A stretch of 64,000 nucleotides of DNA. It comes from Molanna angustata. Taxonomy: Eukaryota; Arthropoda; Insecta; Trichoptera; Molannidae. Location: NCBI GenBank assembly GCA_963576475.1, contig OY754980.1, positions 29,681,563-29,745,562 on the forward strand, read 5' to 3'. The first letter of the stretch is position 1. Each line of letters starts with the position of its first letter. Under the pieces are notes generated by a model. It searched no databases and was not told the DNA's origin. It saw nothing but the letters and a program-made list of their open reading frames with translations. The position numbers were made by a program, and so were the translations under genes. Positions 42,867 through 56,039 of the stretch are shown in pieces.

Positions 42867-43403
42867 TGACTTTTCAAACTTAAAAATCTAATGACTTTTC
42901 AAACTTTAAGATCTAATGATACAGTCAAATTTTGACTTCTCGCCATCACTATTAATAGATTAGGTACATATAATAATCTTCTGATCATTTAAATATTTAT
43001 TTCAGGTCGTAAATAGTAAAACTTCCCTTTACTTATTTTTTTTTTTAATTTTTACATCTGCAAGTTTTTCAACTTATGTATGTTGAATCATGTTAATCTA
43101 TAATGGATTCAGCAGGCCCGAGTAGTTTCTATCTTAACAATTGGTTTTCAAAGTCTATTGCAAATAACATTTGTTTCCTAGCTGTTCTCTTTAATTATTT
43201 TTATTAAAAAGGTATTAAGGCCTAAGACACGTTAAGTAAGTAATTCAATACAAATATCTGTTTAAAAAATATTTTTATTGCGAAATATTAATTGAATTCG
43301 TATTAAACAAGTATAATTACTTAATATCATTTTAAAATATGCAAAAAATTTCATTTCAATATATTTTTACTTATTAATAACGCACACGATATGAAAATAC
43401 ATC
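42867..43403. other. No recognisable feature
   Basis: AT-rich. CTAATGACTTTTCAAACTT occurs twice at about 42868-42905. Confidence 0.4.
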
Positions 43404-43646
43404 ATGGGATATGAAAAGGGGAAAATGCCTCAGAAAATGTGGGCTGATGATATCGTCCTCATCACAGGAAGGAGAGGTTCAAAAAGACCAAAAAAAAGAA
43501 CATTGGAAGTACTTATTAGAGGCTTTCATTCAACAGCGGAGAGATTGCTGAAGAAAGAAGAAGTAGAACGCACACTGATTATTTTTCTCTATATAGGTAT
43601 TTTTGGTGTATTTATAAAGAATTATTTTACCCAACCATACCCATGA
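43404..43646 (+). pseudogene. Possible RT remnant around a WADDIVLIT motif
   Basis: The 80-codon frame starts MPQKMWADDIVLITGRRGS after a few residues. W/F-ADD-hydrophobic is how the catalytic loop of LINE reverse transcriptases reads, and LLKKEEVERTL follows. No other RT motif is visible. With the RTE tail at 44265-44560 downstream, it could be part of one worn element. Confidence 0.35.
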
Positions 43647-44204
43647 ATTATTTGTGAAAAATATGTTTCAAATTATTATACAATAATTCTTCATAAATAC
43701 TCGTACACAGCAATGAAGAAAAAAAATGGACAAATAATAGATCCAAGAGATTTAATCATTTTCTTATATACATATTTTTTGTGGTACTGAAATTTAGTGA
43801 ATGTGTCGCATACAAATTAGTTTTCAAGACGCCACGCCACGTATAGTGCCATCTGTCGAGAGAATTATTTATTAGAGGGAAAAGTATTTTCAATTAGTGA
43901 CATCCTGTTTGGGTATTTATCATAAAACACAGCATTATATTTTACGGTTATTGTAAGGGATGACTATTAATCTGCCTTAATAGAATATACTGTTCCAAGT
44001 AATACCACTTTGAGTAAATATTCTTCATATTTACCAACACATGCCTTTTTAATTTTTACAAAATCTAAACATTATTTCTTTATTTATTAAATTATAATAT
44101 GTATTTATGTTCCATTAATTTTTGTGTCAAGAGTTAAATTATTTAAAGTTTAATAATGAATGTAGTAGTGCCTTCCTATTATAAGGTACTTAATGTACAC
44201 CCGG
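43647..44204. other. No recognisable feature
   Basis: AT-rich DNA between two possible LINE remnants. Nothing can be supported. Confidence 0.4.
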
Positions 44205-44560
44205 GAACCTGTCGCTGGTCAACCCACATTGTGGGATATGCCGTGACTGTATGTATAAGGAAGTCTTGGTAGCCTGGACGTACGCGATGTCTCCGATAAG
44301 CTGATGGAAAGTAGGCTGAGGTGGTTCGGACATATTCGAAGAAAACTGCCAGAAAGCGTATGTAACACTGCACTGGACTATCGAGTTCCCAGAAAAAGAC
44401 CAAAAGGGCGTCCCAAAAGATGATGGAAGAGCTCGATGGCGGAGGATATGCGGGTATTTTATGTCTCTGAGGACGATGCTCAGGATAAAACGAAGTGGAA
44501 GAGCGCAGTAAGGAGAGGATAAAAGCTAAGGAGAAGAGAGACTGGAAGTCCTTAATCGCT
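44205..44560 (+). pseudogene. RTE-type LINE 3' fragment after a repeat end
   Basis: 44205-44255 is a piece of the 9180-type repeat (AACCCACATTGTGGGATATG). From about 44280 the reading DVSDKLMESRLRWFGHIRRK, LPESVCNTALDYRVPRKRPK and GRPKR, then EDDAQDKTKWKSAVRRG, is the C-terminal region of RTE LINEs. A TGA stop near 44420 interrupts it. The coding part ends near 44520. Confidence 0.75.
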
Positions 44561-44926
44561 TTGAAAAAAAAAATGCCATCTTTAAAACCTCTAGGATCAT
44601 ATTATCCCAAGTCGTAGATGTGTTAAAGATTAAGATGTGAGTTGGTAAAAAAAGGGAAAATTTATCTGCGGTAAATTATGTGCGTGTATGATCTAGGCTC
44701 TGGTATCTGTCAATGGCAGGTGGTGTAGAATCTGTAGAAGATGTACATAGATAGTATTTCCTCTTCCAGAGCACAAGAACTCGTGTAACTGCCGCGGGTA
44801 ACATCAATGCCATCCTGCATAATACTGCTAAACCTAACACTTTCAACGACGATGAACAAACGATAATATAAAATAGATATATGTACTTTAATTTTTATTG
44901 TATAAATTTTTTCCTGTTTTTATTTT
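44561..44926. other. No recognisable feature
   Basis: No gene or matched repeat. Moderately AT-rich. Confidence 0.4.
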
Positions 44927-45140
44927 TACATTCTTTCGGGCAACTAATAGGTAGGTACTATGTCGTTCATTTATCTGACGCGCACCCAATAACAAGTTGC
45001 CATATTTTGGAGACACGTGATTTTAATTTACCGTCTCACAGATCCACATTGAAAACACAATACTCTGTGACTTCGATGGGAATCGAAAGCGAAACATTTC
45101 GCTCAGTAGTCAGATATCAATTGAGCAACGAAGGCCGAAA
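44927..45140 (-). repeat. tRNA-derived SINE, family 1
   Basis: TTCGGGCAACTAATAGGTAG, CACCCAATAACAAGTTGCCA, TTTTGGAGACACGTGA, CAGATCCACATTGAAAACAC, GATGGGAATCGAAAGCGAAA (worn B box) and CAATTGAGCAACGAAGGCC (worn A box), all in family order on the minus strand. Confidence 0.8.
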
Positions 45141-45951
45141 ATTCAGGAGGTAATTTTTACAAGTGGTCATCTCTAAATTTGTAAATTTTAAACTAAATAC
45201 ACCAGATATCTCTGATGCAAATTCTCAAAATCTCACTGCAATCAAAAGGTAAAATATAGCCCGACATAACTTTTTACTGGCCATTTTTTCAATATAAGCC
45301 TATGCCAGACAATCATGTCTTTAAACGTATTCTAATCTAATTGAGCCAAACACGTAGCGTCTACTCCCGTCCGCCGTATTGGAAGTGTCACATTTTGTAC
45401 GAAAAGTCACAAAAATGAATGATATGTTTGCCTTGGTGAAAATAAGTGATTTTCTACGGTTAAAAGTTAATAATTCATAACAATTGATGGAAAAAATCGA
45501 AGAAAATCCACAGGAGGACCATCGATGAAGAAAGAAGAAAAGTCAGTAATAACGAAAAAATTTTTAGAAACCTAATGGCTTAGGATGGTTTAATATGTAC
45601 TAATTTTACATTTTTTAAGTTATTCATAAAAAATATATATAATTCAATTGAAAGAGTATTCAAATCTTAAAAGCTACTTGTCCAAATTGGTCAGATCCAA
45701 TCCAGTGCTTTTCGAGAGGAGTCAAATCTACATCTTATAAACAAAATTAGGCAAATTCATAATTTAATTGAATTTTCCTCAGTACGTACCGTAAATAGAT
45801 TATTTTTATTCTTAATTAATAATTCAGAAACATAATAAAAACTATTTTTACACTCCAAAGAGGTTAGAATGACGTTACACAAAACTCGACATAACTCAAT
45901 TTGTGCAAAGGTGGACTTGACCAACATTGTAAATTATCGAATATTTTTTTT
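45141..45951. other. No recognisable feature
   Basis: AT-rich DNA without an open frame of interest or a repeat match. Confidence 0.4.
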
Positions 45952-46112
45952 GGCGCAAGCACATGAAGTGATCACGTAAACCAACCGATGACAGGTCGTA
46001 AGCCATGTAGGTGTCATGAGTTCCTGGTTCTTCTATAATATTCCTTCGTCTCTATTGAGATATTAAAAAGTCTCTATTGTCTCTATTAAGATGTTAAAAT
46101 GTTTGTCCAAAA
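45952..46112 (-). repeat. Hairpin-family repeat, partial
   Basis: GCGCAAGCACATGAAGTGAT, AACCAACCGATGACAGGTCG, GAGTTCCTGGTTCTTCTATA and CGTCTCTATTGAGATATTAA. The TCTCTATT hairpin end is repeated about 30 bp further on (GTCTCTATTAAGATGTTAAA), a small tandem duplication of the end. Confidence 0.8.
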
Positions 46113-46149
46113 AATAAATAAAATTGTAAATTATCTCCCGAATTCTTTT

Positions 46150-46300
46150 TTCAATAATTGGATTATTATTATTATTATTTTATGTTATCAGACAGGCAGC
46201 TATGCTGATATGTCTGATCTCCCAACAGTTTTCACTTGTTCAGTCTGTCAAGATTATGTCTAGACTATTACCACAAGGCAAACTCTTCCAACCAACTCGA
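46150..46300 (-). repeat. LINE or SINE 3' end
   Basis: The minus strand reads GTTGGTTGGAAGAGTTTGCC and ends in an AATAATAATAAT tail at 46160-46180. The GGAAGARNTTGCC word is shared with 4921-5040 and 47900-47960. Confidence 0.45.
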
Positions 46301-47354
46301 ACGAAAGGAAGCCTAATTTACGTACAGAATTATTTTACTTAATTAAAATTAATCGTAGTATAAATTTGGTTCTTTTAATAAAACTCCGAAACAAATTCAA
46401 AAAAGCGAACTAAAGCTATAATAAAAAATATTTCAATAAAAGAAAAATTTTGGTAAATTTTGTCTGAAATATTTCTTATTAAAAAAAATTAGTCAATATT
46501 ATTACTGGAACAAAATGTTTGCCCGTTTTATTTAAGGTAAAAAATATATCTGGTATTCAATACCCGTTATTTTATCAATTTTAAAATATTTAGATTTCTG
46601 TTTTTTCTTAATAATTCCTAGTTTATAATGATAAAAAATTATAACCGCTTTGCCACTGTTTTGTTATAACCAGTACAATTCGATCCTCGATGTTACAACT
46701 AAAATTAAAACGATCATAAAGCTAAAACTGAAATCAATGAAAACTGGTTTGAGTCTTGGTTAAATATGTTTGTTCACTATTTTATGTATGGTGATTTTTT
46801 TTTTTTGGCTCGAGTGTGTTTTGACCAAAACATAAATTTCAAATAAAAATACTAAATTAGCAGTCGATAGCTGATGTCATGAGGATGGTCAAGGTAATTC
46901 TTTTGATTAATTTCCAAACATTTAATTGTTGTGAAAAAAAAAATGTTATGGAAATTGGATGAATAGAGGGTTAAGCGGTAATGATGACTATATCAAAAAA
47001 TACATGGGCTTGTAGGAGATAAGTTAATGGTCGTAACAGACAAATCTGTAGAGTGAGTGGGGAATCTAATGTGAAGGGGTTGGGTATAAGAATGTGAAGA
47101 CATCAGACAGGTATGGATGGAATTTATCATTACAAACGAGTTTATATCGTGTTTATTTTTTTATCGCTACTATAACTATTGTTATTATACTATATTTTCA
47201 AATTTGTTTTTTCAAAAAAGTTCCATAGTTTCTCAAATATGAATGCATTAGTAGTGGGCTCAAACTTTTTTGACCATTTTTATAAAAAGTGAATTTAGTG
47301 ACGAAATTGTTTTATACAATATGTATAGCGGTGGCCTATACACAATATCTAAGA
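46301..47354. other. No gene seen
   Basis: About 1 kb of AT-rich DNA with A runs. Nothing recognisable. Confidence 0.4.
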
Positions 47355-47600
47355 AAACTTAATAGTTTGATACTTAACCTCCAAACATACATGCATAATA
47401 TATCATCATGCTGTTTTCATATTTCGGGTAGAAAAAAGGACTGACCTCCATACTATCATATCCTGACATAAAAACCTACATGTCTTGTTTCCTACAATTT
47501 GTGTTTAAGTGTTCATAGTTTGGTACGTATTCTTTCTTCAATTGTACATACTATCACCATCGACAGTTGGATCTCACGTGTTACTTGCAGCTAGTTTTTT
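47355..47600 (-). repeat. Dispersed repeat, full inverted copy of 20724-20970
   Basis: TTGATACTTAACCTCCAAAC, GGGTAGAAAAAAGGACTGAC, CCATACTATCATATCCTGAC, CATCGACAGTTGGATCTCAC and CTTGCAGCTAGTTTT read in reverse order and complement compared with the copy at 20724. Confidence 0.75.
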
Positions 47601-47814
47601 CAAATAGATGCAGACGTGGAATGATTGAAGCCTCAAAACTGGTCTTCCTCTCCAGAAACAGACTTTTCAGACAAAAAAACCTTACTATTGGAAGATTCGT
47701 ATAAAGTTTCTTATTTTCAGAGATCTTGGTCACACATATGATGCTCTAAGATCTGAAGTCATCTTTTTCTGTACTTGGTGCCGAGATTACTTTAAAAAAA
47801 AATAACATACATAT

Positions 47815-47990
47815 AATGTGCGTCCTGGGTTAGATCCCCAGCAGAGGAGAAATTTTTCAAATTAATCTCTCACTCTAATGTTGCTTCTCTGGGTTGTAAA
47901 CACTGGTTACTTGGAAGAAATTGCCATATGGTAATTAACTCGCCACTTGCGCGCAGGGTGTAAAGAAGTGTTTATTGTTATTATTATTTA
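47815..47990 (+). repeat. tRNA-derived SINE-like repeat, family 3
   Basis: CGTCCTGGGTTAGATCCCCA resembles a B box, then TTGGAAGAAATTGCCATATG shared with LINE 3' ends, and a TTATTATTATTTA tail at about 47976. No convincing A box is left. Confidence 0.5.
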
Positions 47991-48360
47991 TTTAATTAAT
48001 TATTTCTTTAGGCAATTTTCGAAACAATACATTCATATCTGAGGCAATATTAATTTGTTTTCCAGAAAAAAAAGGTATGTTTTTCTTGCGAGTTTCTTCC
48101 AGATATCAATAATTACGACCTTCCTTTGGTTAAGACAAAAGAAATCCTAAGATACTGCCGTGTCAAATTACTAAGACCATTTTTTTACTCCACCAATTTT
48201 AAATATATCCTCTGGGGTCTCGGAGTTAGAGGATCTCACTTTTCTTCTGTATTTCCTTAAGATTAATCTTTTTCTTCTCTGCACACGAATTTCCTTTTAT
48301 CTTAGTTACAGATCCTAGTTTTTTTGTCATTGTTATATTTTATTCTGAGAAATAATATAT
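47991..48360. other. No recognisable feature
   Basis: AT-rich, with no gene or repeat match. Confidence 0.4.
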
Positions 48361-48851
48361 TTTAACAGATTTTTAATTATCTCAATAGAGACGAAGTTGG
48401 AATATTTACTGTAGGAGAACCGGGAAATTAAGGCACCTACAGGGCTTACGACCTGTCATCGGCTGGTTTACGTGATCACTTTATGCGCTTGCGCAACGTT
48501 CACCAATTATGCCTTTTTAATGAGATCCCTATCAATTCAATTTTGAAAGTTCTATATATTGTAATACTGAAATATTATATATTGTAATATTATAGAACTT
48601 TTAAAATTGAATTGATAGGGATGTCATTAAAAAGGCATAATTGGTGAACGTTGCGCAAGCGCATAAAGTGAGCACTTAAACCAGCCGATTGCAGGTCGTA
48701 AGCCCTGTAGGTGCCTTGATTTCCCGGTGTCCTACAATAAATATTCCAACTTCGTCTCTATTGAGATAATTAAAAATCTGTTAAAAAATATCTTTGACTC
48801 CCGAAAGGGAAAAAAATCCAATGTTTGCGCATATGCAATAATAAAAATATT
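48361..48851. repeat. Hairpin-family repeat, palindromic pair plus tandem end
   Basis: TTTAACAGATTTTTAATTAT, CTCAATAGAGACGAAGTTGG through TGCGCTTGCGCAACGTTCAC and AATTCAATTTTGAAAGTTCT. Then the same sequence follows in reverse complement from about 48596 to CAACTTCGTCTCTATTGAGA and AATCTGTTA at 48783. Arms are about 200 bp. The opposite end of the family, TTTGACTCCCGAAAGGG, follows at once at 48793 and runs to GCAATAATAAAAATATT. Confidence 0.85.
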
Positions 48852-50493
48852 AAATAATATATATTTTATAGATCTTACAAAACTTCAAGGCGATTTTTAT
48901 GTAGAAATATTGTTCTAAAGTAAAAAGATAAATTTATAAACATGTTTTAATCAAATTAAAGAACATTATATTATATACGCTGTGTACTGGCGAGTTCATT
49001 TATATTTTTTGCTACCGCTCAAAATTTATTTTAAACATGTTTACAAATACGTGTTAACATAAGCCCATTTCGATTATACCTATACACACTAAAATCGAAA
49101 ATCTCTGTACTATGCTGCCAAGATTGTTAATATGGAGATCTTCATAACTATAATAAAGTAATAACAATTATTGTCTTCAATTTTATCTTAAAGTAACATA
49201 ATATACTTTACTGAAAGTTGACAGTTTTACTAAAATGGTTTCCACTTTTTCATTATTATTTAAAAATAATCTATGCATTTGTCATTTGTGTCTAACTGTT
49301 TTCTTAAAATTGGGTCTCTTTGGCAATTGAAGTGTAGAGTCTGCAAGGCTATAATTTTCTCAGAGCTCTTCTTACATTCGTCGTGTATTCTTCTTTCATA
49401 TTTAGAGTTATGCAAAAGGATCGGTTGCTGTCTCATATTAGATTATGTTGCAGATGTTTTTAATTTATATAATAATAATAATACTTAATAATACACTTCC
49501 TGGCACCCCGTACAAGCGTTCAGTTTTCTATGCCAAAACAATCATGTATTCCAACTTGCCAGCGTTTCTATTCGAGAGATTCAAAATTTTCACGAGAAGT
49601 AATTATAGATAAAATTCTGACAAATTCAATCGAATCAAGGACTCCGGTACAGACGCCAAATGGTTGTCTACTTTATCAGTGTTCTTATGTTCTTCATGTG
49701 TTCCTGAGTCCGTTTTTCTTAGAGTCGTTTCATGACTGAGGGTCGTGATTCCCAACAGACCCATTACAAAGCTCCGACAAATGCAAAAGGACAGACAGCA
49801 ATCACTTATCTAGTTTGTAACGGGAATTTGCGGAGGGAATAACTAGCGAAATTAAATTGAAAAGATTGATTCCAAAATTTGAATTCTAAAAAACAAGAGA
49901 ATAGATCGATGAATGTATAATTCCCTGTATCGGGCAATACTCGATTCCCTGGGTGAAACCAAATCAGCCATTCAAGGATTAACTCCCAAACTTATGTACT
50001 GGCACCTATATATTATTTTACTCGGTACGTAAATCATTCGGAGATACCGAAATCAATAAGTTCACGAATAAAAGTCCCACGTGAAAAGCTCCAAACAAAA
50101 ATAAAATAATATTTTTCAACAATTTTCCCACCCTCGAACATTGTGTGAATGAAATTGAAAATTTCAATAAATAATTAAGTATTTTCGTGTCACTATATAT
50201 TTTATATGTCGCGATCGGCGCGTAATGAATTCCATTTTTATATATTATATAAAAGTCATAAAACACTCAATATAATTAGGCATTTTTAAAAGGTCTCTCA
50301 TCCAGTCAAACACTCCAGAATATACTCTTAAATGTGTACTTCAGTTTGGTCAGTCTATGTTAAGGAGACACCCGTGGCCTACGATATAAAAATTAAAAAA
50401 ATAATTAAAAATAGTAGGGATCTAACAACCAAGTAAATAATATGCTGAGAATATTTATTTGTTGAAAAATGTGATCAGATGCGAATAAATAAT
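48852..50493. other. No gene seen
   Basis: About 1.6 kb, mostly AT-rich. Frames of 63-82 codons (49273, 49530, 50018) have no domain I recognise. It ends at the target site of the next LINE. Confidence 0.4.
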
Positions 50494-50875
50494 AAACTTA
50501 TTCCTGAATGTGATCTATGGATTGTTGAAAGTGACAGACGTGTGATTTTTTCTCCGGTCAATTAATTAAAATCGAGCAATTATCAGTGGCAGAAACTATA
50601 TAAATATGCATATTTTTTGTTTATTTCATTGTGTAAAGTGTATAGATTTATAGTTTGGTTCCTGTTTCAATTTGTTTGGTTAAATATCTCCATTTTTATA
50701 TTTTCTCCTCCAACAAATTTGGTGAGTTCGTTCCATTTTATTTGTTCTATTTAAATTTTGTTTTGTACGTAAGTAGGTATTCGTTATTTTTCACATTATT
50801 TTTTTTTATTATTTGGCGAAAAATAAATGCCGTATTATTGTTTTTTTTTTGTTTAGTTAGCATTATTTTTTATTA

Positions 50876-52310
50876 ATGGAGGAGGATATTAACAAACCGC
50901 CCGATCCTGGGCTCATTGATGAACCCTATACCTCTGAATCTGACGCAAGTCAAATTCCCACCATTATCCCGAACAGAAAACGAAAACCATCCCGTTCTCC
51001 CGATATTTCCTCTTACAAACAAAAACCTATCCCAATCCAAAATGAAAAAGATTCTATAAACTTAACTTCAACTCCTTCCTCTTCTTCTACCCATCCAAAT
51101 CTTGATCTTCTTTATACGAAATTATCTTCTCCACCTTATATTGTCCATATACAGAGATCAGAAATAGGAAAAATAATCCACCCCCTCGATTTTCGTAAAT
51201 ACATTTTTTCTAAACAATTTGATGCCAGACAAATAACAAATGGCTCAATAAAAGCCGAAGGTAGGTATAAAATATCTATTGAATTCAAATTGCCAGAAGC
51301 AGCAAATAATTTTGTGAAAAATTAATATTGATTTGTGGTCGAACAAAAAATTCAAAGCATTTATACCTACTTTTAATTTAATACGAATGGGCCTGGTAAG
51401 AGGCGTCCCTACAGATCTCTCTGAAGAAGAAATCGTTGATGCGCTTAATGACTCGCGTGAATCAATAAAAGTGCTAAAAGTCCGTAGACTAAATTATAAA
51501 GATAATTCTTCAGGAACTATTATATGGAAGCCCTCGCAGTCGGTGGTTATCACCTTCGAGGGCCAATCCTTGCCATCTCGAATTTTTCTGTATTACAATT
51601 CGCTTCCAGTGGAAATATACAAATTTCCAACGATTCAATGTTTTAATTGTTGTCGCTTTGGTCATTCCAAACCAACCTGCCGCTCTTCTCCACGATGTTA
51701 TAATTGTGGAGAGGACCACTCCTTTGATCAATGCCCAAATACTTCCAAGGAACCTCTTTGCATTCACTGCACTGGAAATCACACTGCAATAAGTGTAGCA
51801 TGTCCCGAATTTACGAGGCAAAAAAATATTATACAGGTTATGGCATCTGACAGCATTTCTTATTTCCAGGCTTCAAAATTATTTCCACCTACAAAAAAAT
51901 CTTTCGCAGAAATTACATCATACGATGCTCCACCCAGTGCCATCCATAAAAATTCTGTACCAAATCATCTAAATACTTTACCCTCAACATCCTTTACAAA
52001 AACAATATATAAACCAGTCAATCCTAAACCAAAAAACTATCCCGCATTTGACCAAAATCATCATAATTCTCTTCTGTTTAACCCAAATGGACAAATTGTT
52101 TCCCAGGCTCCAGATGGATGTGCGTTGCTCCATCCCCAAACTTCCTCCCTTGATATGTCAACCAGTCTTCTTAAAGATAACTCGACTTTTATTCAAACAT
52201 TAATTACCCTATTAATTTCAATACTTTCAAATAACAATCATATACCGAACAACGCTGCTTCTTGTCTTAAAGTTCTCCTTTCTTCTATTCCCAATGGCGA
52301 CTCAACTTAA
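50876..52310 (+). pseudogene. I-group LINE ORF1 (gag-like), one frameshift
   Basis: The first part, 50876-51325, opens with MEEDINKPPDPGLIDEP and is Ser/Pro-rich, then enters a folded region (PPYIVHIQRSEIGKIIHPLD). The reading moves to another frame at about 51320, within GTGAAAAATTAATATT, and continues to 52310 with KKFKAFIPTFNLIRMGLVRG. Three zinc knuckles follow: CFNCCRFGHSKPTC, CYNCGEDHSFDQC and CIHCTGNHTAISVAC. This is the usual retroelement gag plan of I/Jockey LINEs, whose product binds the element RNA. One single-base indel explains the break. The second part has no ATG of its own at the front, so it was not a separate gene. Its end overlaps the start of ORF2 (52294) by 17 nt. Confidence 0.85.
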
Positions 52311-55300
52311 CAAAATTCTTCAATGGAATAGCAGAAGCCTTATATCTAACAAAATAGACTTTACCCAATTACTTCAAACATACTCCATTTCTGTTGCCTC
52401 CATCTCAGAGACGTGGTTTAAAGCATCTCACCAATTCCAGGTAAGAGGATATCATTGTCTTAGACATGATAAGCCAGGCTCCAGCGGAGGGGGCACAGCT
52501 TTATTTATTAATAATTCTCTACCTTTTAAACAGATTAATATCCATCCAATATTGAACAACATCCAAATAGTAGCAGCTGTAATTTCAAATATCACCATTC
52601 TATCTATATATATCCCTCCTTCTTCAACCTTTATTGAGAATGATTGGACTTCAATCATATCTCAAATATCTCCCCCATACATGATTTTGGGAGATTTTAA
52701 TGCTCACTCGCCATCTTGGGGCAGCGAAATAACGAATCTTTCAGGTCACAATGTAATAGAATTCATAGATGTTAATAATATATGTATATTAAATGATGGA
52801 TCCCCTACTCGGCTTACTCCTCCTAATCAACGAAAGAGTGCTGTAGATTTATCTCTGTGTTCACCATCCTTGGCATCTAAATGTGTGTGGTCAACCATAA
52901 ATGACCCATTTTCCAGTGACCACTACCCTATTATCATTGAAATAATTAGTCATGTAAACAATAAACCCAACTCTCCATTAAATAGAAATATAAAATTTAG
53001 AACAATAAATGCAAACTGGTCATTATTCTCTAAGGAACTTGACTTATTCGTCGAGAGTGAAAATCACTCTCTAAATGACATCAAAACTCAATGTACAATT
53101 TTTCCTGACCTTATAATGAAGGCTGCCGTGAAATCGATTCCAAAGAGTAATAGTCATGTAAAAAAGCAACATTCAACACCGTGGTGGGACGATGAGTGCA
53201 CCCAAGCTATTTCCTTCCGAAGAAAAGCTATATCTATCTACCGTAAAAACATGACGCTGGAGAATTTTCTTAAAGTAAAACAAACTCAAGCGGAAACAAA
53301 ACGAATACTTAAAAATAAAAAGAGGATCGGTTGGCGAAAATTTTGTGAGCGTTTATCACCCGAGTCGCCACAGTCACATGTTTGGAATAACTTAAGAAAA
53401 TTCAGCTCTTCATTCAGTCCTCCTTGTACAAAAAATATACCCGAGAAAACCATTAAAGGTTTTGTAGATAAGTTAGCCCAACAAACGGTTCCAATGCTTG
53501 AAGAAATGCCGACATATGTAAATTATCCAACTCATATATCCTGGTTAGATGCACCATTTTCTATTGACGAACTAAAGTGCGTCACACTCACACTTTCAGA
53601 CTCTTCCCCTGGACCTGACGGAATTTTGTATAGTTTTGTAAAAGCTTTCTCTGAACAAACCTTAAAATACTACCTGCATCTTTTAAATTATATGTTTGAA
53701 ACCGGTTTCATACCCAATGGATGGAAAACTCAAAGAATCTTACCTATTCTTAAACCAGGAAAAGATCCTTTAGAAAGTGGGTCATACCGTCCTATTGCAA
53801 TGTCTTCATGCCTTCTAAAAATTGCAGAACGACTAGTAAAAAATAGATTAGATTGGTTTGTAGAAAACCACAACATAATACCTCAAAACCAATATGGTTT
53901 TCGTAAAAAAAGTCCACAATGGATAATCTAAGTCTATTCACAACTGATATTCGTATCTCTCAATTTTCTAATTCATATACACTTGCCACTTTTCTTGATC
54001 TCTCATCTGCATACGATGATGTTCTAATTTCGGTCCTGAAAGAAAAACTATCTAAACTATGTATACCAGCCAAATTGGTGCAATTTATTACCAACATACT
54101 CACAGACAGAACCATTATAATCGACAACTTCTCTAATAAAATTGTACGGAAATTGTGGAGAGGCTTACCTCAGGGATCCGTTATTTCCCCTATACTTTTC
54201 AATATATACATGAGCGACTTAGATCTAATGTTTCATCCATGTATAAAACGACTTTTTTTTGCTGATGATATACTGATATATTTGTCTCATAAAAATATTA
54301 TCGAGGCTGCGAGGCAGATAACCACGGCGCTGGGGGCGATTAAGGATTGGCTACTTAGAAATGGACTGAATCTGTCGATAACTAAAACAAAGGTGGTTAA
54401 CTTTACCCGCAAACGGAAAATCCCAAATTTTTCAGTGTATTTTAATAACGAACCATTGCAAATTGTCAAACAAATCAAATTTCTTGGCTTGAATCTAAAT
54501 AGTAAACTTTCCTGGCTGACTCAGGTCGAACACATTTCTACAAAGTGTGAAAAAGGGTTAAATATGATGCGAGCTGTCACTAGAGTATGGTGGGGGTCAC
54601 ACCCCTCCACTCTTAAACTTATGTATAACTCTCTAGTACGAAGTCACATAGACTATGCCTCATTTCTTTTAGATCCATTGCCTAAATATCTCGATAAGAG
54701 ACTTGAAAAAATACAATCAAAAGCATTAAGACTAATTATAGGAGCAATTAAGTCTTCTCCAATCAATGCTTTGCAAGTAGAATGTGCTGAACCTCCTTTA
54801 TTTCTAAGGAGACAATTTCTAGCAGAAAAATTCCTTTTTAAAGCTTTATCCTTCTCTCATCATCCGATAAAAGAGAGCCTTAAAGATCTTTCAACTGTTC
54901 TACAAAAAGGAAACACAAGACACCTTCCACAAATAAATACCCCTCTCCTGGTTAAGACCTACTCTGAATATGAATATTTACTATTATCACTACAAAACCT
55001 ACAAAAAGAAAATAAACTTCCAATATAAAATACCCCATTTGAATCTTTAAACTATATTCCAAATGTCGAAATTTCAGCGTTCGGGCTAGATAAAAAATAT
55101 AATAGTTCAAATACACTTAATATAAACACAAAATTTACACAAATTGCTAATTCCAAATTCCCGGAATATACCCTCACATATACAGATGGATCCAAATCTG
55201 AAAATCAGAACTGTGGTGCTTCGGTTCACATTCCTGATTTCGGCATTAATGTTTCTTATAAATTGCCAAATGAAGTGTCCATTTTCACAGCCGAAAGCTT

Positions 55301-56039
55301 TGCGATCAACCAAGCTTTGGCTCTTACTCGATCGCAAAATATCAACCGCGCCCTAATATGTACAGATTCCCGTAGTGCTCTTCGAAAAATTTCATCCAAT
55401 CCTCTAAATTATCCAGAGGACAGAATCACATGTTCCATTAAAAGTTTTCTATATTATCTCAAAAACGACGAATTTGACATAGTTCTATCATGGGTCCCTG
55501 GACATCTTGGGATTGAGGGCAATGAAAAGGCTGATGAACTTGCGAAATTGGGAACTACTTCGGGCACAATTCCAGATAACTTTATTATCCCAATCTCAGA
55601 TCTTTTACCCCGCCTTAAATCAAATATGCTTTTCAAATGGGATGAAAATTGGTACAAAACAAAAAAATATAAGGGTGCTTATCATGCAGGTATCCAACAA
55701 AAAATTTCCTCTAAACCATGGTTTTATAATAGAAACATATCTAAACGATTAATATCATGTATTTCTAGAATGAGAATTGGCCATTGTTCAATTGCCTCCC
55801 ATCTGTATAGAATTAGAGTTCTAAATAGCCCACTTTGCCAGTGTGGTGATGAGGATGAGACAATTGATCATGTATTTTTTAACTGTAAAAATAATTCCGC
55901 CTTCAAAAATATATACAAACAATTAATTAAAATCACTCACCAATCTCCACTTAATATCCAACATCTTTTGTCTCTTAATAATTCACGTGTACTGTCTGTT
56001 ATTTCAAAATTCCTTTCATTGAATGACATAAATTTATAA
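52294..56039 (+). pseudogene. I-group LINE ORF2: endonuclease, RT, RNase H; broken twice
   Basis: Part one (52294-53931) holds the APE endonuclease (ILQWNSRSL, ISETWF, ILGDFNAHSPSWGS, SSDHYPIII) and the front of the RT (SPGPDGILYSFVKAF, SYRPIAMSSCLLKIAERLV, NQYGFRK). A frameshift in an A run at about 53905-53915 moves the reading to part two (53919-55028): LATFLDLSSAYDDV, GLPQGSVISPILFNIYMSDL and FADD at 54258-54269. A TAA at 55026-55028 then interrupts the same frame, which goes on to 56039 with RNase H: TYTDGSK (Asp at 55185), TAESFAINQAL, CTDSRSAL and GHLGIEGNEKADELAKLG. A C-terminal zinc-type motif (CQCGDEDETIDHVFFNC) closes it. All catalytic residues are still present, so the copy died recently. 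Confidence 0.9.
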
